The notes under the pieces were generated by a model. It worked only from the letters and a program-made list of their open reading frames with translations. It had not been told where the DNA came from and did no database searches. DNA of 64,000 nucleotides. It comes from Odontesthes bonariensis. Lineage: Eukaryota; Chordata; Actinopteri; Atheriniformes; Atherinopsidae. A program made the position numbers and the translations under genes. Shown in pieces: positions 1-26,898 of the stretch (within the stretch, counting starts at the first letter, position 1; each line of letters begins with the position of its first letter). The stretch lies in the NCBI RefSeq assembly GCF_027942865.1, contig NC_134526.1:19883784-19947783 (forward strand). The letters are read 5' to 3'.

Positions 1-275
1 CTTGTTTCACAATGACTTTAAAATAGATTTGAGGGTGAACAAATCAAATGTTGGGTGGCTGAAATTTGCACCAACACTAAACCTAACAGGAAAGTGAAAT
101 AGGAGCCTCTGTGTTTGAGTCCTTCAGCCTTACTTTAAGTCTAAATGAATAGATGCTTATCAGCATCTTCTTTCTTCTCTTCCTGTTCTTCTCTTTCTCT
201 CTCACCCTCTAATCTTCTCCGTTCTGTTTCTCTCATCTCCCTTTCTCCTTCCCCTTCTTCTTCTTTTGCCTCCAG

Positions 276-14554
<14,279 letters not shown>

Positions 14555-15745
14555 TACCTGGATCTGCTTCAACACCCTACCCATCCATCTCTTTAAAGAA
14601 ATCTCTGAGCTCTCCCTAACCTTGTAATTATCCCCAGTCATGTAAAAGTTCCCCATTGGCCCTCAAACAACCCTCCAAACCGTGCATCGCCCTTTGTAAC
14701 TATATGATATCCCACCTGCCCTGCCACCTCCTAACTTTAATGCCTTGTAAGTACCTCCTCTGATCTAGTTATCTGCCTGCCATCCTGTCTCTGTCCCACA
14801 CAGGCCATTGTAACTATCATCATAAGCCTTGTAACCCAGCCTCATAACTACCTCCCTCCTCTGTATTGATCTTATACTCACCTTGTAAACACACTGTATC
14901 TCCACCTTATATTTACCTGCATCTGCCCCAGAGTCGTTCCTCATCTTCTTCCATTAATTTGTCTCCTGTGAAAAGCCACACCTCATTTTAAAGCAAAGCC
15001 CAGAGCCCGAACATGCATCAACCCCCCCCCCCCCCCCCAAAAAAAAAGAAATCAGCAGGTACAGCAACGTGAATGAAGACGCTGACTTGCATTTTCTCCA
15101 GATGCCTGGGTTTATCAACAAGCCAATCACCAATTTGATAACCATTTACGCCCTAAATGGACACACTACTGTCAGGAGTTCATGAATCAGCATAGTCATT
15201 GAGAGCGTGTGTGTACGGAATCAGCACACCGCAGCCTTGGTTTGCCTTTACAGCTGGGATTAAAGGTAAACGTGTCTGGCTGTTGAAATGTGGAGGGTGA
15301 GGATGAGCAGAAATGACCAAAGGGGAAGTCAAAATGATCTAATAATGTGTCAGGCTTTATCTGAAACACTTTGCATCCCAATGAACAGTCATCTCTATTT
15401 GTGGTGTCCTGATCCAGGACACGTTGCATCAGTGTGTAGTTTGGAGACACCAGAATATCTGCAGCACCCTGGTGTAGGTCAAAGGTCGGCACACGTTCAT
15501 ATATACGGTCAAAAAAGGTTGAGTTTAACGTGTTAAGGCTTCGGTTCTTAACTTATTTCTTTCTCCGACTGGCTGTTGATCAGACGGTTTGGTGTGAAGC
15601 AAGTGAACGGTGGCATGTTACGATATGTACAGGGATTACTGTAAATCTCCAGACGCACTGAAGCCCATCCTCTTTGTTCAGTATGGAAATTTGTGCATTG
15701 ATCTCTATCTGTGTGAATTAAATATTAAACTTGTGTGCTGAAAGC
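14555..15745 (+). other. mapk8ip3: mapk8ip3 3'UTR
   Basis: The stop codon is at 14552-14554. No further coding is seen. The stretch holds six TTGTAA hexamers between 14622 and 14888, a 17-C run followed by 9 A at 15022-15047, and ATTAAA-type polyadenylation signals at 15717-15722 and 15724-15729. The 3' end position is inferred from these signals. Confidence 0.55.
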
Positions 15746-15794
15746 AAGCAAGTTGAACGTGCGTTTTACTTCATTGATACACAACAGGCCAATA

Positions 15795-16625
15795 TTTGGA
15801 AAAGGCTCGGATTTATTGTTTGAACATTCCAGCACATAGCATCTTAGTAACTGATAAAAGCACGAATGAGACTCAGCCGCCATGATTTTAATAAAAGACA
15901 AGATATCAGCAAGCTACGTTCATGGCAGTTTCACTTTAGGTGGAAACTGAAACTGCCATGAATACGGCATGGAATAACGTTTTACATTCAGACTTTACAT
16001 TCAAGTACATCCATGAGATCTGTTTTCACACCCCAGCAGAATTTAAAATGAAAATTTTAGTTATTACCAAAAGTTATTTACAGTTAAGTGCCATGAAAAG
16101 AAAATTAGTCGGATTCATTTCAGCCGAGCTGGATACAGAAACAGCCATTTTGTGCAACATCAAATGGGGCACGAGAACAGTTTGTGTTCATCAATTTAAA
16201 TACAGATATGGAAATGCAATACACATCAAGTTTCCTGTAGCTTTTAACTAGATTAAATCAAAGGGTTGATTGAATGCAGCCTTTCCCCGGACGACTCATC
16301 TCAGGGTGAGCAGGATGAAGCCATGGTTCTCAAATCAACCTTAATGCTTAAACACTGAAAATGTTAGCTATTGCGAGTCTTATTAAGTTATTGCTCCATT
16401 AGTGCACTTTTGCTTCAGTAATCTCACCACACATCAGACAAAAATGTAAACAGAGAAATTCAGCAGGGCAGAGTCGTCCCTCCCTCTCCACGCGGCTACA
16501 AACTACTAAAGCCAAAAAAACTCCACATTTGTCTGATGCATGATGCAACCCTTCTTGTAATGACACCCGCATTAAAAGCCAATGGTTTACATGCAGGACG
16601 GAGTGTACGCAGCGTGTGTGGACTG
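15795..16625 (-). other. nme3: nme3 3'UTR
   Basis: Noncoding stretch from the nme3 stop down to the inferred cleavage site below the minus-strand AATAAA at 15812-15817. It includes a perfect 13-bp inverted repeat (15921-15933 and 15948-15960, 14-nt loop) that would form a stem in the transcript. No other feature is recognised. Confidence 0.45.
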
Positions 16626-19423
16626 TCAGTAGATCCAGTGGACGTTGCTGCTCTCCCAGCGCTGGAGCTCGTTCTGACGAAACCACAGAGGGATTTCCTT
16701 CTGGGCGCTCTCCACGGAGTCGCTGCCGTGGATCACGTTCCTGCGACGCAGAGCCGACAGAAACATTCAGGACGCAAGACTCGACCAAAGTCACGGGTCG
16801 CTTGGATTATTCATCAGCTCAAAACGGATTCATCTTTTATAGAAATACCAGGAAACAGAGAAAAGGTCTTGCCCCCCTTCTTTAAGTCAAATATCCTCAA
16901 CTGTCTTACATACAATGTTTAGATGATTTAAACAAAGAAAACCATGATGCCCTCAAACGAGGGAAATTGAAACAAGGCGCTGTTCTTTGTTTCTGGTTAC
17001 TTTAATGATCATTAGATTCGAACGATTAGGGATTTGTGTTTCAAGGCATATGAAGTCAAATAGTCCCACAAATAAATAAATAAATATAAACATATTTGAT
17101 TTCTTTTTGGATGCTGTGTTAAAGTCTTGTACTGGGAGAGAAAGCCCTGCTGTTTTATTCTCTAAGATGTTGGTGGCATTCTGGCACAAACATGGAAGTA
17201 AACACAGCTGGTAACATCGAGGGGATGTCATATTCATAACTCATGTGACCAAATGTGTAAAAAAAAAAAAAACACATTTGGTCACAAAGGTTAAAAGAAA
17301 TTGAGGCTGTATTATTTGACCGTGAAATATATTCCTGACTCATGTTTTCCAGCAGCAGAGGGAGACACTAAATTTGCCTTACTTGCCCACTTCCACACAG
17401 TAATCTCCTCGGATGGTTCCTGGCAGCGACTCTGCAGGGTTGGTCTCTCCCATCATCTTGCGAGCAGTCTTGACCACATCCAAACCCTGCCACACCTAAA
17501 CAAGCACAGGAAAGTACACGACCACGGCAGATCTGAAGCTTGAATATGGAAACTAGCTGAGCTGTGATGTATTGAGCACAATTTTGTGGAGATGCAGCCA
17601 GCATGTTGGGGAGGCTCACCATTGCAACAACTGGTCCAGATCTCATGTAGCTCATCAGTGTGTTGAAGAAGGGCTTACTCATCAAGTCGCAGTAGTGTTC
17701 CCTAAGGAGGTCCTCAGAGGCCTGGAAGACATATTCACACAAGACGAACGCCTATTCAATCCATAGGTTGTAAAGCATCTGAACCACAAGTCGAGCTATT
17801 TTGGGAAAGTGAGTCTCAGGAGACCATAAACGATGTGCACCAGATATACCTGCATGAGTTTGAGCCCCACGAGTTTGAACCCTCTCTTCTCAAAACGGCG
17901 CACGATTTCTCCCACCAGTTTCCGCTGCACGCCATCCGGTTTCACGGCAATGAAGGTGCGCTCATTCACCCCGGTCCAGCCTGGAAGATTTTGCATGTAA
18001 ATGCAACTTAGATAAGCACGCAGGCGCATCGGCACAGACTCTGAAAGAGACTTCAAAGCAAGTTTGGCGGGCAGGGCGGTCACAGCTATTACATATTCAT
18101 TTGACAAACAGACACTGAAACACAGACAAAAAGAGATGTGGCGATTCCATCATCATTTCCACATTCGATCCCGAACTGCCTCCAATGAGATTTATCATTC
18201 AGTACGATAATCCTCATCTAAGATTTCATGACAGCCTAACCGGTGAGACAAGCATCCTGATATATTCCTTTTAAATTGGAGAGTCCCAAAGGCAAAAAAT
18301 ACATTTTGATGCAATGCTGCAGTTATCTGGTCAAGTTCTCTGCAATCTGAGGCAAGACACAACCTCGTGTTCATCTCTTATTTTTGTTGTTGCATGCTAT
18401 CATCCCCCTTAACTCCATTCCCCCTGAGAGGACTGGTTCAGATCTTTGAGCTCAGTCTTTCCGTGATCCAAACAACTCAGTGTTGTCTTGCAGTTTATTC
18501 CATTACAACTGCGCCGCCCAGTGGGCGCGCACGTGAAAACCGCTCACATGTGCCGTTTTCAGTCAAATAATTTGCTTACACGCCACTTTTTCGCTGTCAG
18601 AGGGGATCATCTTGGTGTAAAACTGTAGACGACAGAGTGCAACAGATGCCCCAACGGGTGCCACAAGCGCCCTAAAAACTGCACTTTGAGATCGATTTAA
18701 GTAACAAACCACACGCACACACACAGCCGTCTACTTCTATTATGTTCGCCTTTGGGGCATCTCACCAGGTTCGTCAATCCTCGCATGTTTAAGCACCAAA
18801 TTTTCCAGCTCTTGCAGATCTCGCTGGGACCTTTTTTTCGGCCTCATTGCGTGACGGAAAAAGGTGCAAATGTTAAAAAGGTTCTTTTTATAAGGCTCTG
18901 CTGCGCTCCTACAGCGGCAGCCAATCGGCACTTAGAGGCTGCGCACGAGTCCAAATGTTACCAATGGCAGCTCACTAACACATTATCTATTAATAGGATG
19001 ATGAATCAACTTTTTTACAAAGAGAACACATTAGCTACCCTGCGTGTGGCTTACAAAACTAGCCGCCGTAAGCTTAGATTACTTAACGAGCTAACTTCAA
19101 CCACACAGACATGCTGTTAGCGTAACATAAAAGAAAGGGGTGCACAAAACACAGACACTGTGTATTAGTCACATTTCAAAGCCGACAGACTCTACAATGC
19201 TTTTGTTCAAGTTAGAGGGCTTCATAACAGCACAGTACCAGTTAACTCTGCTGTCAGCAGCTAACCGACGAGGCGTCTGCCCGGCATCTCCTGGAAAAAC
19301 TGAGAATACGATCCTGTAAAACTCAAACTTAGTGCCGGTGAATGCCAGAAAAACGTTCAGATAGTAAAGAAACCAACCTGACTGTAAAATGTGAGCAAAA
19401 ATGGACATAAACAGGCAAATCAT
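16626..19423 (-). CDS. nme3: Nucleoside diphosphate kinase 3
   Basis: Transfers the gamma phosphate between nucleoside triphosphates and diphosphates through a phosphohistidine; NME3 is the isoform with a hydrophobic N terminus that places it on the mitochondrial outer membrane. Five exons, in coding order: 19378-19423, 17850-17980, 17620-17721, 17383-17495 and 16626-16740, giving 168 residues (human NME3 has 169). Residues 1-16 are [16 protein letters not shown], the hydrophobic leader. Next come [20 protein letters not shown], the region around [19 protein letters not shown] (active-site and Kpn-loop side), PGTIRGDYC, and NVIHGSDS with the catalytic histidine. The C terminus is [10 protein letters not shown]. 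All splice sites are GT-AG and phases agree. The leader identifies NME3 rather than NME1/2. Tail-to-tail with mapk8ip3, as in human 16p13.3. A minus-strand AATAAA at 15812-15817 is the likely polyadenylation signal. Confidence 0.96.
17981..19377 (-). other. nme3 intron 1, no gene seen
   Basis: Intron between the membrane-leader exon and the first catalytic-domain exon. It contains a short open frame at 18740-18931 (-) without recognisable homology. No repeat family is identified. Confidence 0.5.
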
Positions 19424-20520
19424 AGTCGCTGAAGGTCGGAACAAAACGTGGTCTGCAGGACAGAAGGGAGGAGACGTGTACACGTATAGGACGCACGTTG
19501 CTTAGGAACGCTCCCAAAGCGCGGGCATGTGGTTCCCGGGCCGAAGGTGAAGAGGAGCACTTTTACGCCAATGAAAAATGAATATGGAAATTAGTAATAA
19601 GGATTATCCTTAAGTAACAAAAAAAAAAAAGCTAAACATTTTTGTCTCACAATGTCCAGAAAAACAGGTTTTATTCCAAGTACTCAAGTTATCTTATGAG
19701 TCCGAGAGTCATAGTGCTCATTGTTTCAACTGTACGCTTTAAATTATTCATGTTCATCACTAAACTCCCATCCACTTAACATAAAAAAGGGGCGTCAAAA
19801 TGTTAGGAATACTTGTGAATTTACTGTAATGCAGTTCAGTGCACCACTATAATGACATTAATGAGAGTTATCACGTTTTACTATAATAAAGAAAAACATT
19901 CAAAGGAGAGCTGTTGTGTTTAGTTGTATTCGGTCTCAGAGCTGTACTTAATTTGGTGGCTTGTGAATGTAGACATTACACAGACAGAAAACCTCAAAGT
20001 CAACATAATACAGGTGCTTTACCACCAGGATAAACAATTAAATGTATTATCACAGCCGGTAGACAACTTGTGAGACCAGTTGTCAAAATGATTAAGTATG
20101 CTGTAGCTCTAAAGGCAAACTTCACTGCTTCATAAGAAATATTTATAAATTCTTTAGGGTTTTACAAGGTCCTGTAAGCTTAACAGCAGTTTTCCCTGAC
20201 ATAAAACAGGGATTTTTACATTAACACAAAAACTACCTGTAACACTATATATTGACACATGATGAATCTCTAAATCTCTCTCTTGATTTCATTGCCTCAC
20301 GGTATCAGCTTCATAACGGTTGTATCACAAACCCAAACTTTCAAAAAGCACACAAATTTTCAAGATTACCTGCAGCGCAATGCACTGCAAATGACTACAG
20401 CAGTATTTCAAATTATATTACAACATAAATCAACAACTCTAATTATTATAGGCCCAACAATAAGGCTGAGATTTGGAGAGAATTCATTTCTTAGTGAATA
20501 TTTACTTTTTTTAAATTTTA
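19424..20520. other. nme3/mrps34 intergenic region
   Basis: Contains the nme3 promoter side (GC-richer at 19430-19550) and then AT-rich sequence with no recognised gene. A minus-strand AATAAA at 20521-20526 may end mrps34 transcripts. Confidence 0.45.
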
Positions 20521-20831
20521 TTTATTCTAAGAGGAGACTGAGGAGGTCTGTCAAGCTCAGTGACTGCATTCCTACACAGCTCTGACCAATCAGTAGCAAA
20601 ATAAGTGGAATTAACTAAAAGAAGGTAGTAAAACATTGAGGAAATAAAATTACATAAAAGAATAATCAATTATCTCAAATTTAATATTTAGCACACCACT
20701 CAGTTACATACACATACGCAGGCCTGTATCAGAAGAACAGAAAACTCATTTGAGTCCAGCATTAAGGAGGACATTGACACACATTGGCGTTTAAAGAATT
20801 GGGAACCTTTAAGTTGAGAAGCACATCATTA

Positions 20832-23545
20832 TCACACTGCTGTCCCCTCTTTCCACTGTCTCTCTTGTTCCTGCTGGCGGAAAAAGTCTTTGTTGAGCAG
20901 CACATCCCTCTTTAAAGGCAACGTCGGCTCCTCCGCCACTGTGCTGCCCCCGGCTTTACGTTCCTGGGCCAGCAGCATGGCCCGGAGCAGGGGCGGGTAG
21001 GGAACGTATCGCACAGGCGGCTCGGGGAGAGGCTCAAAGTCCTTGAACTGCTGTTCCATGTGTTTGGGAACCAGGCGCCAGTCGTGGTACATCACCTTGT
21101 CCACCTCCTTCACTTCACTCTCCTGTTTTCCTGTTTGGTACAACGGATTTTGAAAGTAATAATCACTCATTATTCATTCAAGTATATACTGTGCACCTAA
21201 ATCAAAATGATTAAGATGTCTGAGCGAAGAGGGAAAACCCTTTCACACAGAAATTTGGAAGATTCATGAACAACTGTAAATCAGCAGCTGCTCAGGGAAT
21301 TAACTTGTGGCACAGGTCCTAAACATGATGAACAGCTGAACAAAATACAATCAGAAACGGGTTTTCATACTTTATTTATGTACATACTGTAAAATAAAAG
21401 AATACTGCAAACAGTATGTTAAAACCAACGTGTTACTTTGGTCTGTGTGTTATTGTAGTTCCCCACATGACTTCAGTGTTCCTCTTAAACGAGGCTTAAA
21501 AAGAAGAAATGATTGAACTTGAACCTTACCTTTATATGTGAGGATCCCCCATGCTCTGCCATGATCCATATTCTAAAAAAGAAAACAGAAGGGTCCCCGT
21601 TTACAGGATATATCTTATTCAACACCCTTCCCAATGCCACTTATTTGTTGCTCAGTGGCAGTGACTGAGCCACAGAGGGCGCACACATTCGGCAGAGGTT
21701 GACAGACAGATATACGCAATGCTGTCACCGAAGCGGATTGTTTCGCTTATTGTTTTAGTACTGTATGATCAGTGAGGCTTTTCAAACTAACAGAAGGCTC
21801 ATAGATCGATACCAAACAATGTTATTCAATTTTTTGTGAGGATTTTGCTGAAGTACGTAAGCAAAACCGAATAATAAAATGGCTCTTATCATTATAACCT
21901 TTTGCTCACCTTAATCACCTGTACTGAACTCAAATACACATTACATCGAATGTACAACCCCTGGCATGAACAGTGGAATCACCACACTCAGAGGCCGCTC
22001 ATTAATCGGGTTCCTTCTCTCTTGTTTCAGAGTGAACAGGCCAGCTTTGCAGGGTGGCGCCTCGTCTCTTTTACAACATTCCTATTTCATTTGCTCGAAC
22101 TTTTTCGACACAGCTGACTGAAAACAACCAACATCTTTTGCCACACTCCCAAGTTGTATTACCCTCATGAAGGAGTTTTAGAATCCTTTCCATTGTTTCC
22201 ACTGGAAGCTCTGCTTTTTTTTTTTTTTAAGTCTTTTTTTGGCTTTTTATGCCTTTAATGATAGGACAGTTGGAGAGAGACAGGAAGCAGGGGGCAGAGA
22301 GAGGGGAAAGACACGCATCACAGGACCGCTCGGTGCGGGAGTCGAACCGGGGCCAGCTGCAGCGAGGACTGTAGCCTCTGTACATGGGGCGGCTGCTTAA
22401 CCCACCACGCCACCGACCGCCCCCACTGGCAGCTCTCTTGACGCGGCCGTGTTTCAAACTTATTTAGGTACAAACCCAGACTGTTCAGCCATCAAATCTG
22501 CGTCAGATCTGTGTTTTGTTTATTTTTCTTATAAAATAAAAAAGTTGAAGGAACATCCTCCGAGAATCGAGATTCCATTGCAATACATTGCACTTATGCA
22601 AAGTGAAGATACATTTCTGAACAGACTAGACATGCAGTCTGCCAAACATGCAACCTCCAGACAACGGATACTTTCTACCCTACATCAAGTGTTTTATTTT
22701 GCAGGAAAAAGTTCCCGCTCTTTATTGTTATAAACACACCCATGCTAAAAAAACATATATATTAGATGTCAGAGCAGAAGCTGGGAATTATAGAGAGGGA
22801 ACAAATTTTGTATAATGTCCAATAAAAGCAACATGGATGCAGGCCAGTCTGGGCTCAAAAACAGATCAATTTAGCTGCATTTAGACCAGTCAAACCATGT
22901 GTGGTGATCAGAATTTGGGAAACATGCAGACCTGGTTTAGTTTCAGCCTGAACATTGATTCACTGAGTGGTGTTATTTGTACCATACCTATGCCAAATGA
23001 TTTCCTCTGGCATAATCAGAAGATTTGGGCCTTTTTGTAACCAAACCAATTTCTGCCATGAAATAACAAACTTCTCTTTTTCAGCATGCCCGCACAAGAA
23101 AATGTTGAATGAGATGGCAATTAATCAAGATTTCCCCTACATTTATTTAGGTTCACCCATGCTGAACTTATGTGAGCTTCAGTGACAGTGTCACTGTCTG
23201 ACACGGGGTAATCAATCCTGTTCTCACCTCAGATGTATAGTCCACCTTGACCTTGGTGATCTGCCAGTAGCTGGGCTCTGTATGGTCCTCCAGCCAGGAC
23301 TTGCGGGTGAATAGGTGGCCCACTCCGAAAAGCCTCATGCCCGCCAACAGAGAGAAGAGGCGGCTCTCCCTGCGGACATCCTGCCAGGCCAACACAGGCA
23401 ACATCTTCCCCGTGAGGGGCCGCTTCATGGTCTCATAGTCCAGGGCGTACTTCTGGGACTCTCGCGGCTGTGACTTCAGCTCTCGGTACGCCCGGATCTT
23501 TCGAGCCATTTCTGCAATGAAGCGCAGCCTCTTCTTCTTCGCCAT
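20832..23545 (-). CDS. mrps34: Mitochondrial small ribosomal subunit protein mS27-neighbour MRPS34 (mS34)
   Basis: Mitochondria-specific component of the 28S small ribosomal subunit, needed for small-subunit stability and mitochondrial translation. Three exons, in coding order: 23228-23545, 21530-21572 and 20832-21130, giving 219 residues (human 218). It starts [20 protein letters not shown], aligning with human [20 protein letters not shown]; this ATG has a good context (GCCATGG) and an in-frame upstream methionine is not supported by the family. Further family landmarks are [57 protein letters not shown] across the small middle exon, [12 protein letters not shown] and [21 protein letters not shown] sites and phases agree. 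Same order and strand relative to nme3 and spsb3 as in human 16p13.3. Confidence 0.96.
22207..22424 (-). mobile_element. tRNA-derived SINE
   Basis: On the minus strand the element starts with a tRNA-like head: an A-box-like TGGCGTGGTGGGTTAAGC followed by a perfect B box, GGTTCGACTCC (plus 22338-22348). A body rich in CTCTCTGCCCCC-type sequence and an A-rich end (the T-run at plus 22217-22230) follow. This is the usual arrangement of teleost tRNA-derived SINEs, with RNA polymerase III promoter at the head. It lies in the first intron of mrps34, in the sense orientation of the gene. It is not a functional tRNA gene: no cloverleaf or CCA-side acceptor pairing is seen. Confidence 0.75.
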
Positions 23546-25500
23546 GGCTGTGCGACGTATCTCAAAAGTCCCCTCACAATCCTTGTACTGGCCCACGATA
23601 TCCTGAAAGCGGAAATTAATGTTACATCTGACCGTAAAAAAGCTCAGTTTCCTGTGAGAAGAAACTTATATAAACATGTCAGCACAATAGTCAGTGGATA
23701 AGCACAACATACGCACGCTAGCTCGCTCAGTCCTTAAACAAAAAATAACAATTTCAGTATTATTCCAAACTACTGACAGACAGAGACAACTCTGCGCAAA
23801 GATGTAGACAATATTCCCACTATGAACATCTAAAATTTAAATACCCGAAAGGGCCTGGAGAGTTGAGCAGCAACTTGACCTCCACAAGCAGCAAGCGAGG
23901 AGCACAACTTCCGTTCAGCTGGTCCGATTGAAAATAGTTCCGTGTGGAATGGTTCCGCGGGAAAAAGCCCAAAACTACAGATGCGATCAAAGAGTCAAAA
24001 AGATTACCTCTTATTATCTTTTCCTAAACACTATTCCTTGACCTCGATGGAAAACGTAATGAAATCAAGCACAGATGGGAATAATAATAATAATAATAAC
24101 AATAATAATAATTATTATTATTATTGTTAGTGTCAGTGGATAAAAACAACCTGAGCCCGCTAGCTACCTTAGTGCCTATTATTATGAGTATTATTCATAA
24201 TAATGAATAATAATAGTAATGATAATGATACAAAGCAAAGTGAGCAAAATGATGAGCCAAAACGACGTTCAGAAGAGATGAGATGAAAAAAAAATACACA
24301 TAGGAAGTAAATACATGAAAGAAAATACAGAAAACATAAACAAAAGCTTCCACAAAGCGAACTGTTGAGAGATTCATAAGTGGTTACAGATATCATGTGC
24401 TTTTGTTCAGTAGAAAGATTATACCATAATGTCATCTACATAAAAATGGTAATGTACATTTTGTGCTTTGATAAGATGGCCAGCAGACAATATGCATTTG
24501 GGAAAAAAAGGGAACCAAGAACTGACTCTTAAGGAACACCGCCACTGAAACCAAAACATTGAGAGTTTTTTTTCACAAGCTTAGAAATAAAAGGTTTTAG
24601 GAAACAGTTTTAAGTTTTCCAGAAAATCCCCAGGTTTTAGGTTGAAGAAAGCTTTATTCAGATTAAGCTTTATGTTCCACGGGTAATGATCTCAGTTATA
24701 TCTCATTTAAAAATGAATGTTTAAAGATTGAAAAATTCCCCTAAAACTCCTTTCATAAAAAAATATTACAAGCACTGTCTTTAATTTACTTATCTAACTT
24801 TGGTCTTTGCAAATTGTATTCATGAATAAATACTTTTTGTGCCTAAAATGTAAAGAATCTTACTTTCATCAGTGGCTTGGTAGTATAAGTTTGTTCGGCA
24901 CTATGATATCTATTCTCCTCCAAATAAATTCTCTGTTGTCTTTTATGCTTTTACCTGGTATCATTTCACTGTTTAAAGGTTTCATGGCAAACAATTATTC
25001 CTCTATTTTGGTTGACTTACATGAGTAATTATTGAAGAAAGATTAGATCATGTTGAAATGAGGTCATTTGAATTAAATGTACATTCCTTACTCTGGAGAC
25101 ATGAAAGTAATTTATTCATGCAAACCAATTTAAAACAAACTAGCTCATCAAAGTGCAGCCTTCTTCCACCAAAAAGATTACCCAGTCTAACCCTTGCCTT
25201 AATTCAAGGGTTTCAACATCTGTAACACCTGTAATCAGTTCAATAAAACAAAGCTCAAAGTATGGGTTGAAAATCACTATAAACTATATCTTATTCATCA
25301 TATGTAATTACTTACCTTACTTAATATATTCTATGGCAAAACAACTAAGAGGAAATCTGCGTTAACTTGTAAGTAACACTTCTCACGCTATTTTGGTTGA
25401 GACTTTAGTTTAATTTAAACGCTAACTTCTGAGTTGACCTAAACAGTAAAACATTTAAACAGGAGAAATGTATTGAATAGCCTTAGTGAATCTAATAGGC
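23546..25500. other. mrps34/spsb3 divergent intergenic region
   Basis: Head-to-head promoter interval between mrps34 (-) and spsb3 (+). GC-richer sequence at 23840-23960 is the likely mrps34 promoter side. An imperfect (AAT)n/(ATT)n microsatellite occupies 24079-24126. The rest is AT-rich with no recognised gene. Confidence 0.5.
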
Positions 25501-25525
25501 TGAAAACTTCCTGTGAAGGAGCGTG

Positions 25526-25724
25526 ATGTGCCGCGAGCTCCTCCCGAGTTGGCTGTTATTGTTTACGGTCACACTCTTGGAAAGTAGGTCATGGAAAAAC
25601 GAAACGACGGGAGCCACTTACTCAGTCCTCGTCTTTTTACTATTCACTAATAACACAGAGTCTAGAAACGACAACTCTGCAGCGCTGTCAGGTTTATTTG
25701 ATGCTACCAGTCAACAACAGACAG
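25526..25724 (+). other. spsb3: Probable spsb3 noncoding exon 1 with uORF
   Basis: The stretch ends at a consensus donor (ACAG|GTAAGC at 25724/25725), and the next exon has an acceptor at 26810/26811 (T-run then TTTAG). Splicing the two gives a 5'UTR leading to the SPSB3 ATG at 26899. An ATG at 25526 opens a 78-codon upstream frame that crosses this junction and stops at 26846-26848, before the main start. The transcription start is not defined; 25526 is only the uORF start. The exon assignment is inference from splice signals and gene order. Confidence 0.45.
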
Positions 25725-26898
25725 GTAAGCGTAAGGGCAGCCTTTTATTTACGGTTGTTAGCAGCAAGCAGCTAACAGCGGCTAGCATCACCACCAGCTA
25801 GGTCCTGTAACTCTTTCCTAATTCATAAATGCCAACTATCTCTATGCTCGGTTATACACACAACGGGGGCATCAAATTGACCTTAGCTGCAATGTTTTGA
25901 TCTTGTTTTCGCACACTAACATTTAAATGCAAACGACATTTGGCGGGCTGAATCCGAAGAGTTAGCTTGCGTTAGCTTCTCGTTTTAGCCTGACAATGCG
26001 GCTAACTAAAGCTAATTGGAAAAAAAACTCGCGCATCAAATGTTTACCTCCCCTTTTGATGTCAGTGTTAGACTGCGATCAGACTAAAATAACAAGGTGG
26101 CGTTACGTTCTGTTGTTGGGATGATGTGACCTTTCACACACTTGATGATTTTTGTAATGTTGCGGTTAAACGGAGCCCCAAAAATCTGTGCGACTAAAAT
26201 GTCAGAAAAGGCTGAGGTAGCAGGATTAATTGACGAAAGACAGTACTCAGATGTGTACAGTATGGGGGTCCGCATGCAAAACACAGTAGCAAGTTAGAAA
26301 AACGCAGCATGTAAAAAAAAAAAAAAAATCCTAAAGTGGAATGATTTTTGTGTTTTCTCAAATGTTGTTTTCTGATTCGTGTGTTTTGTGTTGATTTCTA
26401 AATTTCTGGGGTTTTTTTGTGTCATCTTTTTTTGTGGTGATCTTTTGTGAAATGCTATGTTTTCTCTGTTATTGTTTTACCAAACGTGTGTTTTTGTTTT
26501 ATTGTTAAGCTTTTGACCTAAGGGCCTGCATTTACATCTTAGTTCTGGCAGATATGATACAACGCAGCATCTCTTTAAAACGAACCAAAAAAAATCAGGG
26601 TTATGTTGTAGGAAAATCCCCCCACAAAGCTGTGTCATATGTCACTGACAAACAAGTACCGTATATGCTTCAGTCGTGGAATTAGACCTGCAGGGTATGT
26701 GCAGTGGAAAAAAAAACTTGAAGCGGCAATTTTAAAGAAAGCATTGTTTATCTGACTCTGATTTTCACTCATGCCTTCCAGGATAATCATGTTGTGCTGT
26801 TTTTTTTTAGCACCTGGACTAATGTTGCTCTTGAAACATCTGGACTAAACCGTGACTCAGGCGCTAGCTCTTCTACCTGCGAGACTCTTGTTGCTGTC

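Noticed and set aside
16536-16922. 128-residue plus-strand frame
   Set aside because: It is the antisense shadow of the last nme3 exon, which matches the NDPK family on the minus strand.
22230-22424. Possible tRNA gene on the minus strand
   Set aside because: A and B boxes are present, but no cloverleaf pairing or normal end is found and a SINE body and A-rich tail follow, so it is a tRNA-derived SINE.
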